From: Oscillospiraceae bacterium
GTDB lineage: Bacteria; Bacillota; Clostridia; Saccharofermentanales; Saccharofermentanaceae
Length of the DNA stretch: 64,000 nucleotides
Assembly: GCA_902788505.1 (NCBI GenBank)
Contig: CADAKH010000017.1
Coordinates: 80,983 to 144,982, forward strand
Direction: 5' to 3'
In this document: positions 35,683-44,530 of the stretch, piece by piece
Numbering within the stretch: the first letter of the stretch is position 1
Layout: every line of letters starts with the position of its first letter
Program-made: the position numbers and the translations under genes
Notes under the pieces: generated by a model
What the model saw: the letters and a program-made list of their open reading frames with translations, nothing else
What the model was told of the DNA's origin: nothing
The model's database searches: none

Positions 35683-37055
35683 GCCTCTTCCGCAATCTCC
35701 CTTGCAACAAACACTCCTGATGCTGATGCATGTGACAGTGAATGTGTAACTCCGCTTCCGTCGCCTATAACAAATAATCCGGGATAACGTGTTTCAAGTC
35801 TGTCATTGATGGCAACTTCCATGTTATAGAACTTGACTTCAACACCATAGAGAAGCGTGTCATCATTTGCCGTACCCGGAGCTATCTTATCGAGCGCATA
35901 GATCATCTCGATGATACCGTCTAAGATACGCTTGGGAAGAACGAGCGAGAGATCGCCCGGAGTAGCCTTAAGAGTAGGTCTTACAGTAGACTCTTCAATT
36001 CTGGAAGTATTGGACCTTCTTCCTCTTGTAAGGTCGCCGAAACGCTGGACGATTACACCGCCGCCGAGCATGTTCGAAAGTCTTGCAATGGATTCACCAT
36101 AACCGTTGGAATCCTTAAAAGGCTCTGAGAAATGCTTAGATACGAGAAGCGCGAAGTTCGTATTCTCGGACTGGAGTTCGGGGTTATCAAAGCTGTGACC
36201 GTTAACGGTTACAATGCCGTTTGTATTCTCGGTAACGACATATCCGTAAGGATTCATGCAGAATGTTCTGACCTTATCCTCAAACTTCTCCGTACGGTAA
36301 ACGATCTTACTCTCATAGAGTTCTGATGTCAGATCTGAGAAAACGACTGCAGGGATCTCTACACGGACACCGATATCAACTCTGTTGGAGAATGTCTCGA
36401 TATCAAGCTCGCTGCAGACCTTCTCGATCCACTTACTGCCTGAACGTCCGACAGAAACGATACATCTGCGGCATGTATAGGATTCACCTAAGCATTCGAC
36501 CTCATATGTACCGTCTTCAAGCACCTTAAGATCGCCTACGGGTGCATTGAAGAAGAAATCGACCTTATCCTTGAGCATATTAAAGATATTGCCCAAAACC
36601 TGATAGTTCTTATCTGTTCCGAGATGCCTTACGGAAGCATCAAGAAGATGGAGCTTATTCTCCAGGCAGATCTTCTTGAAAGAAGAACCTGCTGTCGTAT
36701 AGAGCTTTGTTCCCTCACCGCCGTTGGCAAGATTTATGCCGTCGACATACTTCATGAGTTCTAATGCTTTTTCCTTGCCGATATGCTCGTACAAGGTTCC
36801 GCCGAAATCGTTTGTGATGTTATACTTTCCGTCGGAGAATGCGCCTGCACCGCCAAAACCGCGCATGATGGCACAAGACTTGCAGTTGATACAGCTCTTT
36901 ACTTTATCTCCGTCGATGGGGCATTTGCGTTCTTCAAGAGGTTTTCCGGCTTCGAAAACCGCAACTTTAAGATCAGGTCTTAAGTTAACAAGTTCATAGG
37001 CAGAGAATATTCCACCCGGGCCGGCACCGATAATGATGACATCATAATTATTCAT
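35679..37055 (-). CDS. FAD-dependent dehydrogenase, COG2509-like
   Basis: 458 residues. N-terminal FAD-binding GAGPGG (11-16), a cysteine-rich CPIDGD...CINCKSC segment (about 45-61) that could bind an iron-sulphur cluster or be redox active, MRGFGGAGAFSDGK near 64, and a C-terminal FVIGDGSGVTHSLSHASASG loop. This is the pattern of an uncharacterised group of FAD dehydrogenases common in Clostridia. Substrate unknown. ATG with AAGGAG. Last in a minus-strand run after the methyltransferase, 66 bases away. Confidence 0.9.
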   Translation of the reverse strand: MNNYDVIIIGAGPGGIFSAYELVNLRPDLKVAVFEAGKPLEERKCPIDGDKVKSCINCKSCAIMRGFGGAGAFSDGKYNITNDFGGTLYEHIGKEKALELMKYVDGINLANGGEGTKLYTTAGSSFKKICLENKLHLLDASVRHLGTDKNYQVLGNIFNMLKDKVDFFFNAPVGDLKVLEDGTYEVECLGESYTCRRCIVSVGRSGSKWIEKVCSELDIETFSNRVDIGVRVEIPAVVFSDLTSELYESKIVYRTEKFEDKVRTFCMNPYGYVVTENTNGIVTVNGHSFDNPELQSENTNFALLVSKHFSEPFKDSNGYGESIARLSNMLGGGVIVQRFGDLTRGRRSNTSRIEESTVRPTLKATPGDLSLVLPKRILDGIIEMIYALDKIAPGTANDDTLLYGVEVKFYNMEVAINDRLETRYPGLFVIGDGSGVTHSLSHASASGVFVAREIAEEA

Positions 37056-37121
37056 AACAAAATCTCCTTATGCAAAGGATTACTACTATATTATAAGTTA
37101 ACAGGCGGTTCTTTTAAATAC

Positions 37122-37874
37122 TTAAGCAGGATGCTTACCACACCTGAAGAATATGAAATCGGGATGATGGTAAAGTCCGCCGAACTTATCCGGATACTTC
37201 TCGATAATCTCCTCAGGAAGATTCGACTCCTGGCATTCTTCAATAATAAAGCCTGCAGACACTATGTTATTTATAAGCGTAGAGAATCTGCGGTGGTAAA
37301 CTTCATAATCATCCACGCACCATCTGAACTTTCTTAAGCCTTCGATATTGTAGTTATGAAGGTTTGCATAAAGTCTTTTTCCCTCTTCTGTCCTTGTATA
37401 TCTGTCATAGACACCGTCATAAGCAGTTGATATCGGATGTGATGTCGAGAAAACAAGTTTGCCGCCGGGCACCATGAGAGCATTGATCTTCTTGAGCACA
37501 TCACAGAAGTCTTCGGCATAATCAAATGCAAGAGAACTCGTTACCACATCAAACTGACCGACAAGCTTTTCGAGATCTTCAAACGGCAGTCTCACATATT
37601 CGATATTGTCTGCAGAATTGTTTTCGCGCGCAAAGCCAAGCATCTTTTCAGAGATATCCGTTCCGAGAACAGATAAAGCTCCCATATCTGAATACTGTTT
37701 AGCGTGCTGGCCCATACCGCATCCCACATCAAGAACGCGCTTGCCCTTAAGATCAGGCATCATGCCAAGAAGGATCGGTGTCTCAATCAGATCATTGAAA
37801 TTGATCTCATCTGCGCGGAGACCTTTAAAGGATTCAAAGAATTTATCGTTATCGTAGATGTTCTGCTGTGCCAT
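37122..37874 (-). CDS. Class I SAM-dependent methyltransferase
   Basis: 250 residues, soluble. SAM-binding motif I VLDVGCGMGQHAKQ near residue 48, acidic end of strand 2 in LGTDIS, and post-I DVVTSSLAFDYAED. Family resembles methyltransf_11/25; acceptor unknown. The ATG at 37874 has GGAG ten bases upstream; the GTG nine bases earlier is too close to it. Its start lies five bases after the stop of the membrane-protein gene, so the two are co-expressed. Confidence 0.9.
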   Translation of the reverse strand: MAQQNIYDNDKFFESFKGLRADEINFNDLIETPILLGMMPDLKGKRVLDVGCGMGQHAKQYSDMGALSVLGTDISEKMLGFARENNSADNIEYVRLPFEDLEKLVGQFDVVTSSLAFDYAEDFCDVLKKINALMVPGGKLVFSTSHPISTAYDGVYDRYTRTEEGKRLYANLHNYNIEGLRKFRWCVDDYEVYHRRFSTLINNIVSAGFIIEECQESNLPEEIIEKYPDKFGGLYHHPDFIFFRCGKHPA

Positions 37875-37879
37875 GACGA

Positions 37880-38656
37880 TCACTCTCCGGCAACTGCAGG
37901 TTCTATATTCTTTGAAGCTTTACGTCCCTTAACAACAATGTAGATGCTCATCAACAGATTAAGAGCATCGGCAACAAGCGAACCAATCATCAAGCTTGCG
38001 GCATAAATCTCTTGAGCATCAAATCTATCAGCGTACGAAGAATTACCGTTAAGCGCAAAAAACATGTAAAAATTATTGACTAAACTGAATACGGCAGATG
38101 CGACAATCAAAGCTCTGCCAAGCCAAAGGAGCTTTAGTTCATTTTCCTTGTGTCTGTTCTTAATGAAGATAATGAGCCATACGGTTGAAAATGCCAGACC
38201 GGTTATCAGAGTGATAGTATTTAAAAGATAACCGTACTGTGCCGGATTATCGAAATCAATGTTAGCAGCAACCTTGTTGAATATGACAGCAATTACTGAA
38301 GATAATGTAGGGCCGCCTACGATCAGGATAATTCCTGTAACAAGCTTTGTTCCATATCTCTTTTTAGCATAAAGGTAAAGAAGCACGCCTGAAGCTACGT
38401 TAAACAAGATTTGTGCAGTATTATTGGTTTTAGCAAAAATATTCATTGTTTCCATGCCGGCAAAATGAATCACGATATCGTAAGCAGCTCTAATCAAACC
38501 GCTTATCGAACCGATCGTTATCATAGCACCCAAAAGCTTCGTTATGTTGTCTTTTGTACAGATGATTACAACGCCTAAGACCAGACCGGCAACCAGAATT
38601 GCCGGACGGCCAAAATAATACAAATAAAGTAAAAACTTAACACCTAATTCTTCCAT
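37880..38656 (-). CDS. Seven-span membrane protein of unknown function
   Basis: 258 residues, ATG with AGGAGGAG. About seven hydrophobic segments spread along the chain; a short basic C-terminus (KGRKASKN). No motif or family recognised. It lies between an ECF S component and a methyltransferase, probably in one transcript. Confidence 0.85.
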   Translation of the reverse strand: MEELGVKFLLYLYYFGRPAILVAGLVLGVVIICTKDNITKLLGAMITIGSISGLIRAAYDIVIHFAGMETMNIFAKTNNTAQILFNVASGVLLYLYAKKRYGTKLVTGIILIVGGPTLSSVIAVIFNKVAANIDFDNPAQYGYLLNTITLITGLAFSTVWLIIFIKNRHKENELKLLWLGRALIVASAVFSLVNNFYMFFALNGNSSYADRFDAQEIYAASLMIGSLVADALNLLMSIYIVVKGRKASKNIEPAVAGE

Positions 38657-38707
38657 ATTATCTCCTCCTATATTTTCAGAAACAATTATACCAAAAGAAA
38701 ACCGTTC

Positions 38708-39226
38708 TTATTTCTGTCTCTTAACCCTTATTGCGTAAGTCAGAGGAAGTGCAATGACTATAGCGGCACCTGCCTGAATAAAGTTAAATGCAACAGAACC
38801 CAGAGCAGCTTCTTTGCCATACATGAATGCCTCAAAAGCAAAATATCCGCCGACCATAATGAGCTCTGCCAGAATACATGCAATCAGTCTTAACATAAAA
38901 CCGGCTATATTCTTAGCATGGGATTTGGACATTATAAGCGCGGCAACAAGGCCCATCACACCCTTGATAATGAATGTAGGAGCGATGTATACGGGGTATC
39001 CTGCTATGAGATCTCCCAATGCTGATCCAATCGCGCCAGAGAAAAACGCAGCAGGGCCGATAAAGTAAGATGCGATCAGAATGACTCCGTCACCGAGATT
39101 TATGAATCCCAATGCCGTCGGGATCCTGAGTTCCGTTCCGATAAATACCAGTGCAGCTAATATACCGCATTCGGCAATTATGCGGAGACTGGAAGATGAT
39201 TTTGTTTTCGTGGTGTTATCAGCCAT
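38708..39226 (-). CDS. ECF transporter S component (vitamin uptake)
   Basis: 172 residues, six membrane segments. INLGDGVILIASYFIGP and GAIGSALGDLIAGYP are the S-component signatures. It would capture a vitamin or nucleobase-like compound and use a shared EcfAA'T module. The substrate cannot be told from sequence; the sequence is of the pantothenate/HmpT-like sort, distinct from BioY at 7103. It starts five bases after the HAD gene ends and has only a weak GAG before the ATG. Confidence 0.88.
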   Translation of the reverse strand: MADNTTKTKSSSSLRIIAECGILAALVFIGTELRIPTALGFINLGDGVILIASYFIGPAAFFSGAIGSALGDLIAGYPVYIAPTFIIKGVMGLVAALIMSKSHAKNIAGFMLRLIACILAELIMVGGYFAFEAFMYGKEAALGSVAFNFIQAGAAIVIALPLTYAIRVKRQK

Positions 39227-39231
39227 AGCTG

Positions 39232-39888
39232 TTATCTCATAAGATTTCTGAGATCTACCGGTTCAGTGCAAATGAACAGCGCACCGTTCTCCACAAGGAA
39301 TTTACGTGACCTGTAGCCCCAGGTACAGCTGATGCAGTCCATTTCGCTGTTGTAAGCGGTAACAATATCGGTATCCGAATCTCCGATATATACGGTATCA
39401 GTGTTTTCAACACCCAAAGCGTTAAGGCAGCGTTCAATCGGCTCGGGAGAAGGTTTTCTCTCCACACCTTCAACAGAACCGCTGACATAATCGAATATAC
39501 CCGGGAAAAAGCGTTCAATCAGCTTTTGCGCAGGCTCATCATCCTTGTTGGTCACACAGGCAAGGAGCATACCGTCAGATTTAAGTCTTCTGAGGATCTC
39601 CGTAATCCCGTTGTAAGGACGTGTATCCTCAAGATAATGAGAGTTGTAATAGGCAATATAATCTTTCAACAGTCTGCTTTTAAGCTGTTCGTTATAAACA
39701 CCGGGATCTGCCGTAAGACTTCTTTCGATCATCTTAACGACACCGTTGTTGATAAATGTCATTACCTGCTCTTCTGTCTGAGATGCAAGGTTATTCATCC
39801 TTCTTGCAGCATTAAGACTTCTGGTAAGTCCTCCCAGAGTATCAAGCAGTGTTCCGTCAAGATCAAAGCAAGCCAGTTTGTATCTCAT
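39232..39888 (-). CDS. HAD-family phosphatase (phosphoglycolate phosphatase-like)
   Basis: 218 residues. Motif I FDLDGTLLDT at 8-17 (nucleophile Asp and acid/base Asp), a helical cap (about 18-85), motif II VTNKDD near 112, lysine in KPSPEP near 144, motif IV YIGDSDTD near 165. An active phosphatase of the Gph/PgmB type; substrate unknown. No ribosome binding site at a usual distance, but a TATTAT box ends seven bases before the ATG. First gene of a run that includes the ECF S component. Confidence 0.92.
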   Translation of the reverse strand: MRYKLACFDLDGTLLDTLGGLTRSLNAARRMNNLASQTEEQVMTFINNGVVKMIERSLTADPGVYNEQLKSRLLKDYIAYYNSHYLEDTRPYNGITEILRRLKSDGMLLACVTNKDDEPAQKLIERFFPGIFDYVSGSVEGVERKPSPEPIERCLNALGVENTDTVYIGDSDTDIVTAYNSEMDCISCTWGYRSRKFLVENGALFICTEPVDLRNLMR

Positions 39889-39895
39889 TTCAAAT

Positions 39896-39923
39896 ATAAT
39901 ACTCCATAAAAGCGTTCGTTAAA
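39896..39923 (-). promoter_or_regulatory. Promoter of the HAD gene, probably leaderless
   Basis: Minus strand: -35 TTTAAC (39918-39923), 16-base spacer, -10 TATTAT (39896-39901), then seven bases to the ATG. Confidence 0.45.
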
Positions 39924-40057
39924 CCAAAATCATGTTTTTGCGGACAACTCGCGCTCATTTTAGCACTAACACCCGATCATTCAATGTACAAGATGTAGAA
40001 TTAGGAACTCCATAATGCTACCATTAACTCGAAAATAAATAATATCAGGAGTAAATC

Positions 40058-41089
40058 ATGTCAATTATTAAATTCAGCACTATGGATCTCGGAACATACG
40101 AGACAGACGTCGTAGTCTCCGCAATCAACCAGACAAGCACTTCCAACAACAAGCCTATGCTCAAGATATCCCTTTTTGACGGTGAAGAGAGCATAACTGC
40201 CCTAATATTTGACTCAACAAAGAAGGATCTAACTTCCACAGGAATCGAAGAAGGCGGTACTGCCGTTATCTCGCTTGAAGTAACTGATTACAAAGGCAAC
40301 AGAAGTTATAAGATCACCAATATCAACCCTGTTAAACTCCCTGAGGATGAGTTAAAGCAGTTGGTAAAGCTTCCGCCTGAAGACCCGGCAAAGCTTGTAA
40401 ATGACATTCTGTCTCTTATTAAGCAGTCTTCAGGAAGATCTTATGATCTTACGGCCAATGATGTTCCTTCCGATGACTACTCTCTTACAGCACTTGCCGT
40501 AAGGCTCATCAATTCCAATATTAAAGCATTTACCAAGTCTTCCGCGGCAAAGACTATGCACCATAACATCTATGGCGGTCTTGCCTATCACACTTACAGA
40601 ATGATCAAAGCAGCTTATGCCGTTTGCGAAGTATATCCCCTTCTCAACCGCGAGCTTCTCGTATGCGGCACTGCACTTCACGACATCGGCAAACTCGTTG
40701 AGATGAAGACCTCTGATACGGGAATTGCCGCATATACAGATATGGGCAACCTCTTCGGCCATCCCCTGCTCGGCATTGAGATGATCGACCATGAGGTTTG
40801 GAGACAGAATCAGGCAGCAGGCGGCAAGTCCTACAGCGCAGAGCAGGTCGCAATGCTCAAACACATGCTCGCTTCCCACCACGGTCAGCCTGAATGGGGT
40901 GCTATAAGAGTTCCTGTAACTCCTGAGGCAATGATTCTTCACGAACTCGATATGATCGATTCGCGCATGTACATGTACGAAGAGAATTTCAGTTCAATGG
41001 ATCCCGGCACATCCAGTGATCCTATATTCGGCATCGCCGGCGAAGGCAAAGCCGTAATATACAAAAATTCCTTCAGCCAGTACAACTGA
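40058..41089 (+). CDS. yhaM: YhaM-like 3'-5' exoribonuclease (OB fold plus HD domain)
   Basis: 343 residues. Residues 1-105 form an OB-fold nucleic-acid-binding domain; residues about 165-300 form an HD phosphohydrolase domain with HHNIYGGLAYHT, the metal-binding LHDIGK, GHPLLGIEM and LASHHG. The same order as Bacillus YhaM, which trims RNA and single-stranded DNA from the 3' end. All metal ligands are in place. AGGAG six bases before the ATG. It is divergent from the HAD gene and ends at a strong terminator. Confidence 0.93.
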   Translation: MSIIKFSTMDLGTYETDVVVSAINQTSTSNNKPMLKISLFDGEESITALIFDSTKKDLTSTGIEEGGTAVISLEVTDYKGNRSYKITNINPVKLPEDELKQLVKLPPEDPAKLVNDILSLIKQSSGRSYDLTANDVPSDDYSLTALAVRLINSNIKAFTKSSAAKTMHHNIYGGLAYHTYRMIKAAYAVCEVYPLLNRELLVCGTALHDIGKLVEMKTSDTGIAAYTDMGNLFGHPLLGIEMIDHEVWRQNQAAGGKSYSAEQVAMLKHMLASHHGQPEWGAIRVPVTPEAMILHELDMIDSRMYMYEENFSSMDPGTSSDPIFGIAGEGKAVIYKNSFSQYN

Positions 41090-41112
41090 ATCTGAATCAA
41101 TCATAAAAGATC

Positions 41113-41144
41113 AAGGGTTGTCTCATTAAGAGACAACCCTTTTA
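41113..41144. terminator. Strong bidirectional terminator
   Basis: Perfect twelve-base arms AAGGGTTGTCTC / GAGACAACCCTT with an ATTAA loop. It serves the YhaM-like gene and, on the minus strand, the DUF3021 gene ending at 41176. Confidence 0.9.
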
Positions 41145-41175
41145 AATACCATTCCCTAAACCTTATTCCCTGGCG

Positions 41176-41616
41176 TTATTTATTCTTCATAGACTGGATC
41201 TTATCGTTCATCTGTCTGGCCTCCTTACGGTAATAACGCATGAAGCAGAACCAGATGACAAATGCGACCAGAAGCTGGATTGCAGCGATGGCAAGGCCCT
41301 GACCTATAGTGGCAGCTCCTCCGAACCAGCCTACACTATAAGCAACTATTGTATAGATGACACAACCCGTTCCCATATGTATCAGGACTTTGACCGGTGT
41401 GGGAAGCTTCTCGCTGTTATAAACCAGTGTCGGCACACCGAATCCGATTCCGACGATTGCGCTTCCGATTACCATCTTTGTGAACTGATATCCTTCAAGG
41501 CTGAAATTACCGCCGTTTGTTATGTCAAAGAACATTCCTATCAGGCTGAATATCGTCAGGGCCATGCCTATGCTTATAACTGTACTCTTAAGCAGATCTT
41601 TTATTGTTTTTCCCAT
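41176..41616 (-). CDS. DUF3021 family membrane protein
   Basis: 146 residues from the ATG at 41616, which has AAGGAGG eight bases upstream; the open frame extends 25 codons further up only into the regulator gene. Four hydrophobic segments (about 12-35, 42-65, 75-95, 100-125) and a basic, helical C-terminus. DUF3021 proteins are regularly encoded beside LytTR regulators and are thought to hold them in check at the membrane. Thirteen bases separate the two genes. Confidence 0.9.
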   Translation of the reverse strand: MGKTIKDLLKSTVISIGMALTIFSLIGMFFDITNGGNFSLEGYQFTKMVIGSAIVGIGFGVPTLVYNSEKLPTPVKVLIHMGTGCVIYTIVAYSVGWFGGAATIGQGLAIAAIQLLVAFVIWFCFMRYYRKEARQMNDKIQSMKNK

Positions 41617-41629
41617 TTCTATTACCTCC

Positions 41630-42067
41630 TTATAATCCAAGGTATTTCTTGAATTCCGGCAGATACTTCCTAGACACATAGTCTTTGTCACCGTTCTTCA
41701 GCTTCAAAAGAAGAGTTCCGCTGAATCCGGGTTCGATACTGTCCATATAAGACAGATTGATCAGAGTTGTCTTTGATATCTGCATAAACTGTTTTCCCAA
41801 TTGCTGTCCAAGTTCGTAAAGACGTTTGCGGGAACGGTATTTCTGTCTTGCACCGTATATGATAGTGTCACCGTCTTCAACCCGGACCATGTATATATCT
41901 TTTGGCTGGAGAACTACGATATCCTCTTCATTCTGAAGTGCGGTTACAGGCGTTTCACTGTTACTGAAGACATCGATCATACGCTGGATCTCATCTGTCA
42001 CCTTATCAGTATGAATTACAGCAAAAGGCTCTTTGTATTCACTTGAAATATCTATGTTTACTTTCAC
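41630..42067 (-). CDS. LytTR-family DNA-binding regulator
   Basis: 145 residues, no receiver domain. The N-terminal 45 residues are a short dimer-type region; residues 50-145 are a LytTR domain (PKDIYMVRVEDGDTIIYGA..., FMQISKTTLINLSYMDSIEP, YVSRKYLPEFKKYLGL). GTG start with GGGGAGGG. Pairs with the DUF3021 gene downstream and a 62-residue membrane protein upstream. Likely autoregulated through the repeat at 42363-42392. Confidence 0.93.
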   Translation of the reverse strand: MKVNIDISSEYKEPFAVIHTDKVTDEIQRMIDVFSNSETPVTALQNEEDIVVLQPKDIYMVRVEDGDTIIYGARQKYRSRKRLYELGQQLGKQFMQISKTTLINLSYMDSIEPGFSGTLLLKLKNGDKDYVSRKYLPEFKKYLGL

Positions 42068-42106
42068 TTCAGAAATCCCTCCCCTGAAATATACCCTTAT
42101 GTTACA

Positions 42107-42295
42107 TCAAGATGCTTTTTTGAACGAAGCGAATTTCCAGAACTCATAAACAGTCATGAATACGGATGCCATAACGATCCACACCATAATCACATGATAT
42201 TCATAGGCCATATATGCCGCATATCCGACTGTTGCCAGAGCTGTCAAAGCAGCTGTAAGATGCCACCATTTGCTCTTCAAATACTTTCTGATCAT
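42107..42295 (-). CDS. Small two-span membrane protein
   Basis: 62 residues. Basic start (MIRKYLKSKWW), a hydrophobic segment at about 13-30, a second at about 34-53, basic end. The ATG has a near-perfect GGAGGTGA ribosome binding site, which supports a real gene. First in a transcript with the LytTR regulator (39 bases downstream) and the DUF3021 protein. Function unknown; a sensor or target of that module is plausible. Confidence 0.8.
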   Translation of the reverse strand: MIRKYLKSKWWHLTAALTALATVGYAAYMAYEYHVIMVWIVMASVFMTVYEFWKFASFKKAS

Positions 42296-42362
42296 TCAGA
42301 TCACCTCCCTTATCTGTTTGTGGCTACATCGTAACAAAGAAGATCGGCCTTGTGGTCGAAAA

Positions 42363-42392
42363 TGAGGTAAGTGGCAGATTTTCAAAGGTGAA
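42363..42392 (-). promoter_or_regulatory. Candidate LytTR-binding direct repeat
   Basis: Two GAGGTAA/AAGGTGA-like half sites whose GGT cores (42366 and 42387) are exactly 21 bases apart, the spacing of LytTR sites. They lie about 70-95 bases before the start codon at 42295, with a -10-like TACGAT (42330-42335) between. The match to the published half-site is only partial. Confidence 0.35.
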
Positions 42393-42401
42393 ATGCAAAA
42401 A

Positions 42402-43328
42402 TCACGATTCCCGGGACATACGGGCCAAGTTAAATCTTACAATTATGGATAAGACACCGTCTTTTAATTCAGATTCTATCGTACCGCCATTTTTACCTAT
42501 CAATTCCCTGGCGATCGAAAACCCGAGTCCGGTTGAAGCGCTTCCCTCATGTACTGTATAGTACCTGTCGAAAAGTTTTGCTGCCGAGACCGGAGTAAGC
42601 TCGGGTGCAGGATTACTGAACACGGCACATGCGGAATCGTCAAGACTGATGTAAAGCGATCCTTCTGCGTATTTTAATGCATTACTGATTATGTTCTCAA
42701 ATATACGGTTGGCGCTTTTTGCGTCACATCTGATCAAAACAGGATGTTCCGGCAACACTATTTCAGGTTCTATCCCTTTTTTCTTGAAAGCAGCATAAAA
42801 CGAAAGGATACACTCCTCCATCACTCTGCATATATCGATGGGGTCAGATTCATCTGTGTTTTTTTGCACCAAATAATTGGAAGGATCTGCGGAAGTACTG
42901 TATTTAAATAATTCATCTGCCAGTTCGCTTAATGACAGAGTGCGGCTTTTGATGCGCTCAAGATACTGTGCTTTGAGCTCTTCATCTTCTTCGTCCGCCA
43001 TTAGATCCAGATATGAATTGATAGCCGTAAGAGGCGTTCTTATATCATGAGAGATCCCCGTAACGGCTTCGGCGACTTTACGGTTGCCGTCAAGATATTC
43101 ATTCCGTTCTTTCTGAAGATTATCCAATTCCCTGTTAATAGTCTCAGCAGCCTTTACCGCGTGGAGATCAGTGGTTGTCAATGTTACAGGAACCTGTGTT
43201 CTGCCCTCAACCTGATCTTCAATGTCTGCCGTAAGTTCATCAAATCCGCGCCTTAACAGAACAATCTTAACGATTGCAAAGACAAGTGCGGCAGCCAAAA
43301 CAATGCAAAGAACAATTAGTATTCTCAA
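42402..43328 (-). CDS. Sensor histidine kinase of the Cpr-like module
   Basis: About 308 residues. A single membrane segment at the very start, no extracellular domain, then HAMP-like/coiled part, HisKA with GISHDIRTPL, N box NRIFENIISNALKY and G box STGLGFSIA. Such kinases take their signal from the partner ABC transporter or from the membrane. The start is uncertain: no ATG is in frame. TTG at 43328 has AAGGA eleven bases upstream and begins right at the membrane segment; a TTG at 43418 lies inside the permease gene. Partner of the regulator at 46286, though the ABC genes lie between them. Confidence 0.85.
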   Translation of the reverse strand: MRILIVLCIVLAAALVFAIVKIVLLRRGFDELTADIEDQVEGRTQVPVTLTTTDLHAVKAAETINRELDNLQKERNEYLDGNRKVAEAVTGISHDIRTPLTAINSYLDLMADEEDEELKAQYLERIKSRTLSLSELADELFKYSTSADPSNYLVQKNTDESDPIDICRVMEECILSFYAAFKKKGIEPEIVLPEHPVLIRCDAKSANRIFENIISNALKYAEGSLYISLDDSACAVFSNPAPELTPVSAAKLFDRYYTVHEGSASTGLGFSIARELIGKNGGTIESELKDGVLSIIVRFNLARMSRES

Positions 43329-43342
43329 AGTAATCCGGTTCC

Positions 43343-43393
43343 TTATTTGATACCGACAATGATACCACAAGCATATAGCCTTATTATCAGCAT
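43343..43393 (-). CDS. Possible 16-codon coupling peptide before the kinase
   Basis: ATG with GGGAG upstream, overlapping the permease stop (ATGCTGA). It runs 16 codons in another frame and stops at a TAA that is part of the kinase ribosome binding site (TAAGGA). It could carry ribosomes to the weak TTG start of the kinase. Too short to judge as a protein. Confidence 0.25.
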   Translation of the reverse strand: MLIIRLYACGIIVGIK

Positions 43394-44529
43394 TGTATCT
43401 CCCGTTTTCTGAATACAAGGATACCTATTCCATTAGATATAAAAAGCCAGATCAACGAGCTTACACAGTTTACAGCGGCTATTCCATCCCGGTATATCAG
43501 ATATGGCTGGCCATATATATTTTCCTGAGTCAGCAATTGTTTTGAAAGACCGGGATCAAAATAAATAATAGTAAGAAGGGTATTCTTAAGAAAGGGCTTC
43601 AGGGTGCTTTCTCCAACCACACAGATCTCCTTACCTTTATAAAATGACCTGACATTGAATTCAGCCAGATCAAAGCTCCGGTCTAATGTGACCGGCGAAT
43701 TCTCTTCTTTGATCTCATTTAATGATTCAATGTATTCGCTGTCCACATTAACCGGCCCCTTTGACACTTCCAGAACAGATATCGGGATATATACAAATGG
43801 AAAGATCAGATTAACCGCGAGAATGAATCCCGCAACAAATGACGCTGTTTTTTTCAGGCTGACAAACAACACCATCAGACAAACAGATGTTATTACAAAC
43901 ATCAACAGAATTGAGAGCATTACTATAGTAAAAACCACGGGAAGATATATTGGCGGTTTCCATCCGAAGCAAAATAATAAAACAGTAAGTATCAAAAAAT
44001 TCAAGGCGGTTAATGCTGTTTCCAATAGGAAAGTCAATAACAAAGCTGAAACATAAACTGATGTTTTTTTGTGTCCGCTTGAAATATAATTCTTTACCGT
44101 TCCGTCACTGAACATTCTCCCGTAAAAAACCGGAATAAATATGACTATCAGCAACACAGGCATAAGAGTTATATTCGCCAAAGCTTTACATAAGATATCG
44201 ATCTCATCATCTGCATAATTAAAAGAACCTGTTAAGATCTCATCCACCTCATCGGAAACATGTCCGCACAAACCCTTATAAGCATCTGCAGCACTTATTC
44301 CCAGTCCTTCAAAGCGGTATTGGCGGATATTTGCTCCGGATATCTCGATCTCCTGATCATAGAATTCCTCATGAATAACAATACCTGTTCTGTCTATGGA
44401 AATAAACTCCGCAGAACTTAGCATATTGTGATAGAAAAATATTGATGCGGTTATGAGCAAAGCTATAAGTGCCCATAACTCATATCCTCTGATAAGCCTG
44501 TAGATCATCCCCGCAATTATCTTTTTCAT
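43387..44529 (-). CDS. ABC permease, second of the Cpr/LanFEG-like module
   Basis: 380 residues with about six hydrophobic segments (20-38, 130-150, 165-190, 200-230, 235-260, 345-370) and two extracytoplasmic loops. It follows the first permease by one base (stop, then ATG). Together with 44531 and 45367 it forms an ATPase-plus-two-permeases exporter as in lantibiotic immunity (LanFEG) and Clostridioides CprABC. AGGAG about ten bases before the ATG. Confidence 0.9.
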   Translation of the reverse strand: MKKIIAGMIYRLIRGYELWALIALLITASIFFYHNMLSSAEFISIDRTGIVIHEEFYDQEIEISGANIRQYRFEGLGISAADAYKGLCGHVSDEVDEILTGSFNYADDEIDILCKALANITLMPVLLIVIFIPVFYGRMFSDGTVKNYISSGHKKTSVYVSALLLTFLLETALTALNFLILTVLLFCFGWKPPIYLPVVFTIVMLSILLMFVITSVCLMVLFVSLKKTASFVAGFILAVNLIFPFVYIPISVLEVSKGPVNVDSEYIESLNEIKEENSPVTLDRSFDLAEFNVRSFYKGKEICVVGESTLKPFLKNTLLTIIYFDPGLSKQLLTQENIYGQPYLIYRDGIAAVNCVSSLIWLFISNGIGILVFRKREIQC

Positions 44530-44530
44530 T

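Noticed and set aside
40430..40942. 170-codon minus-strand frame opposite the YhaM-like gene
   Set aside because: Antisense to the HD motifs; no start signals.
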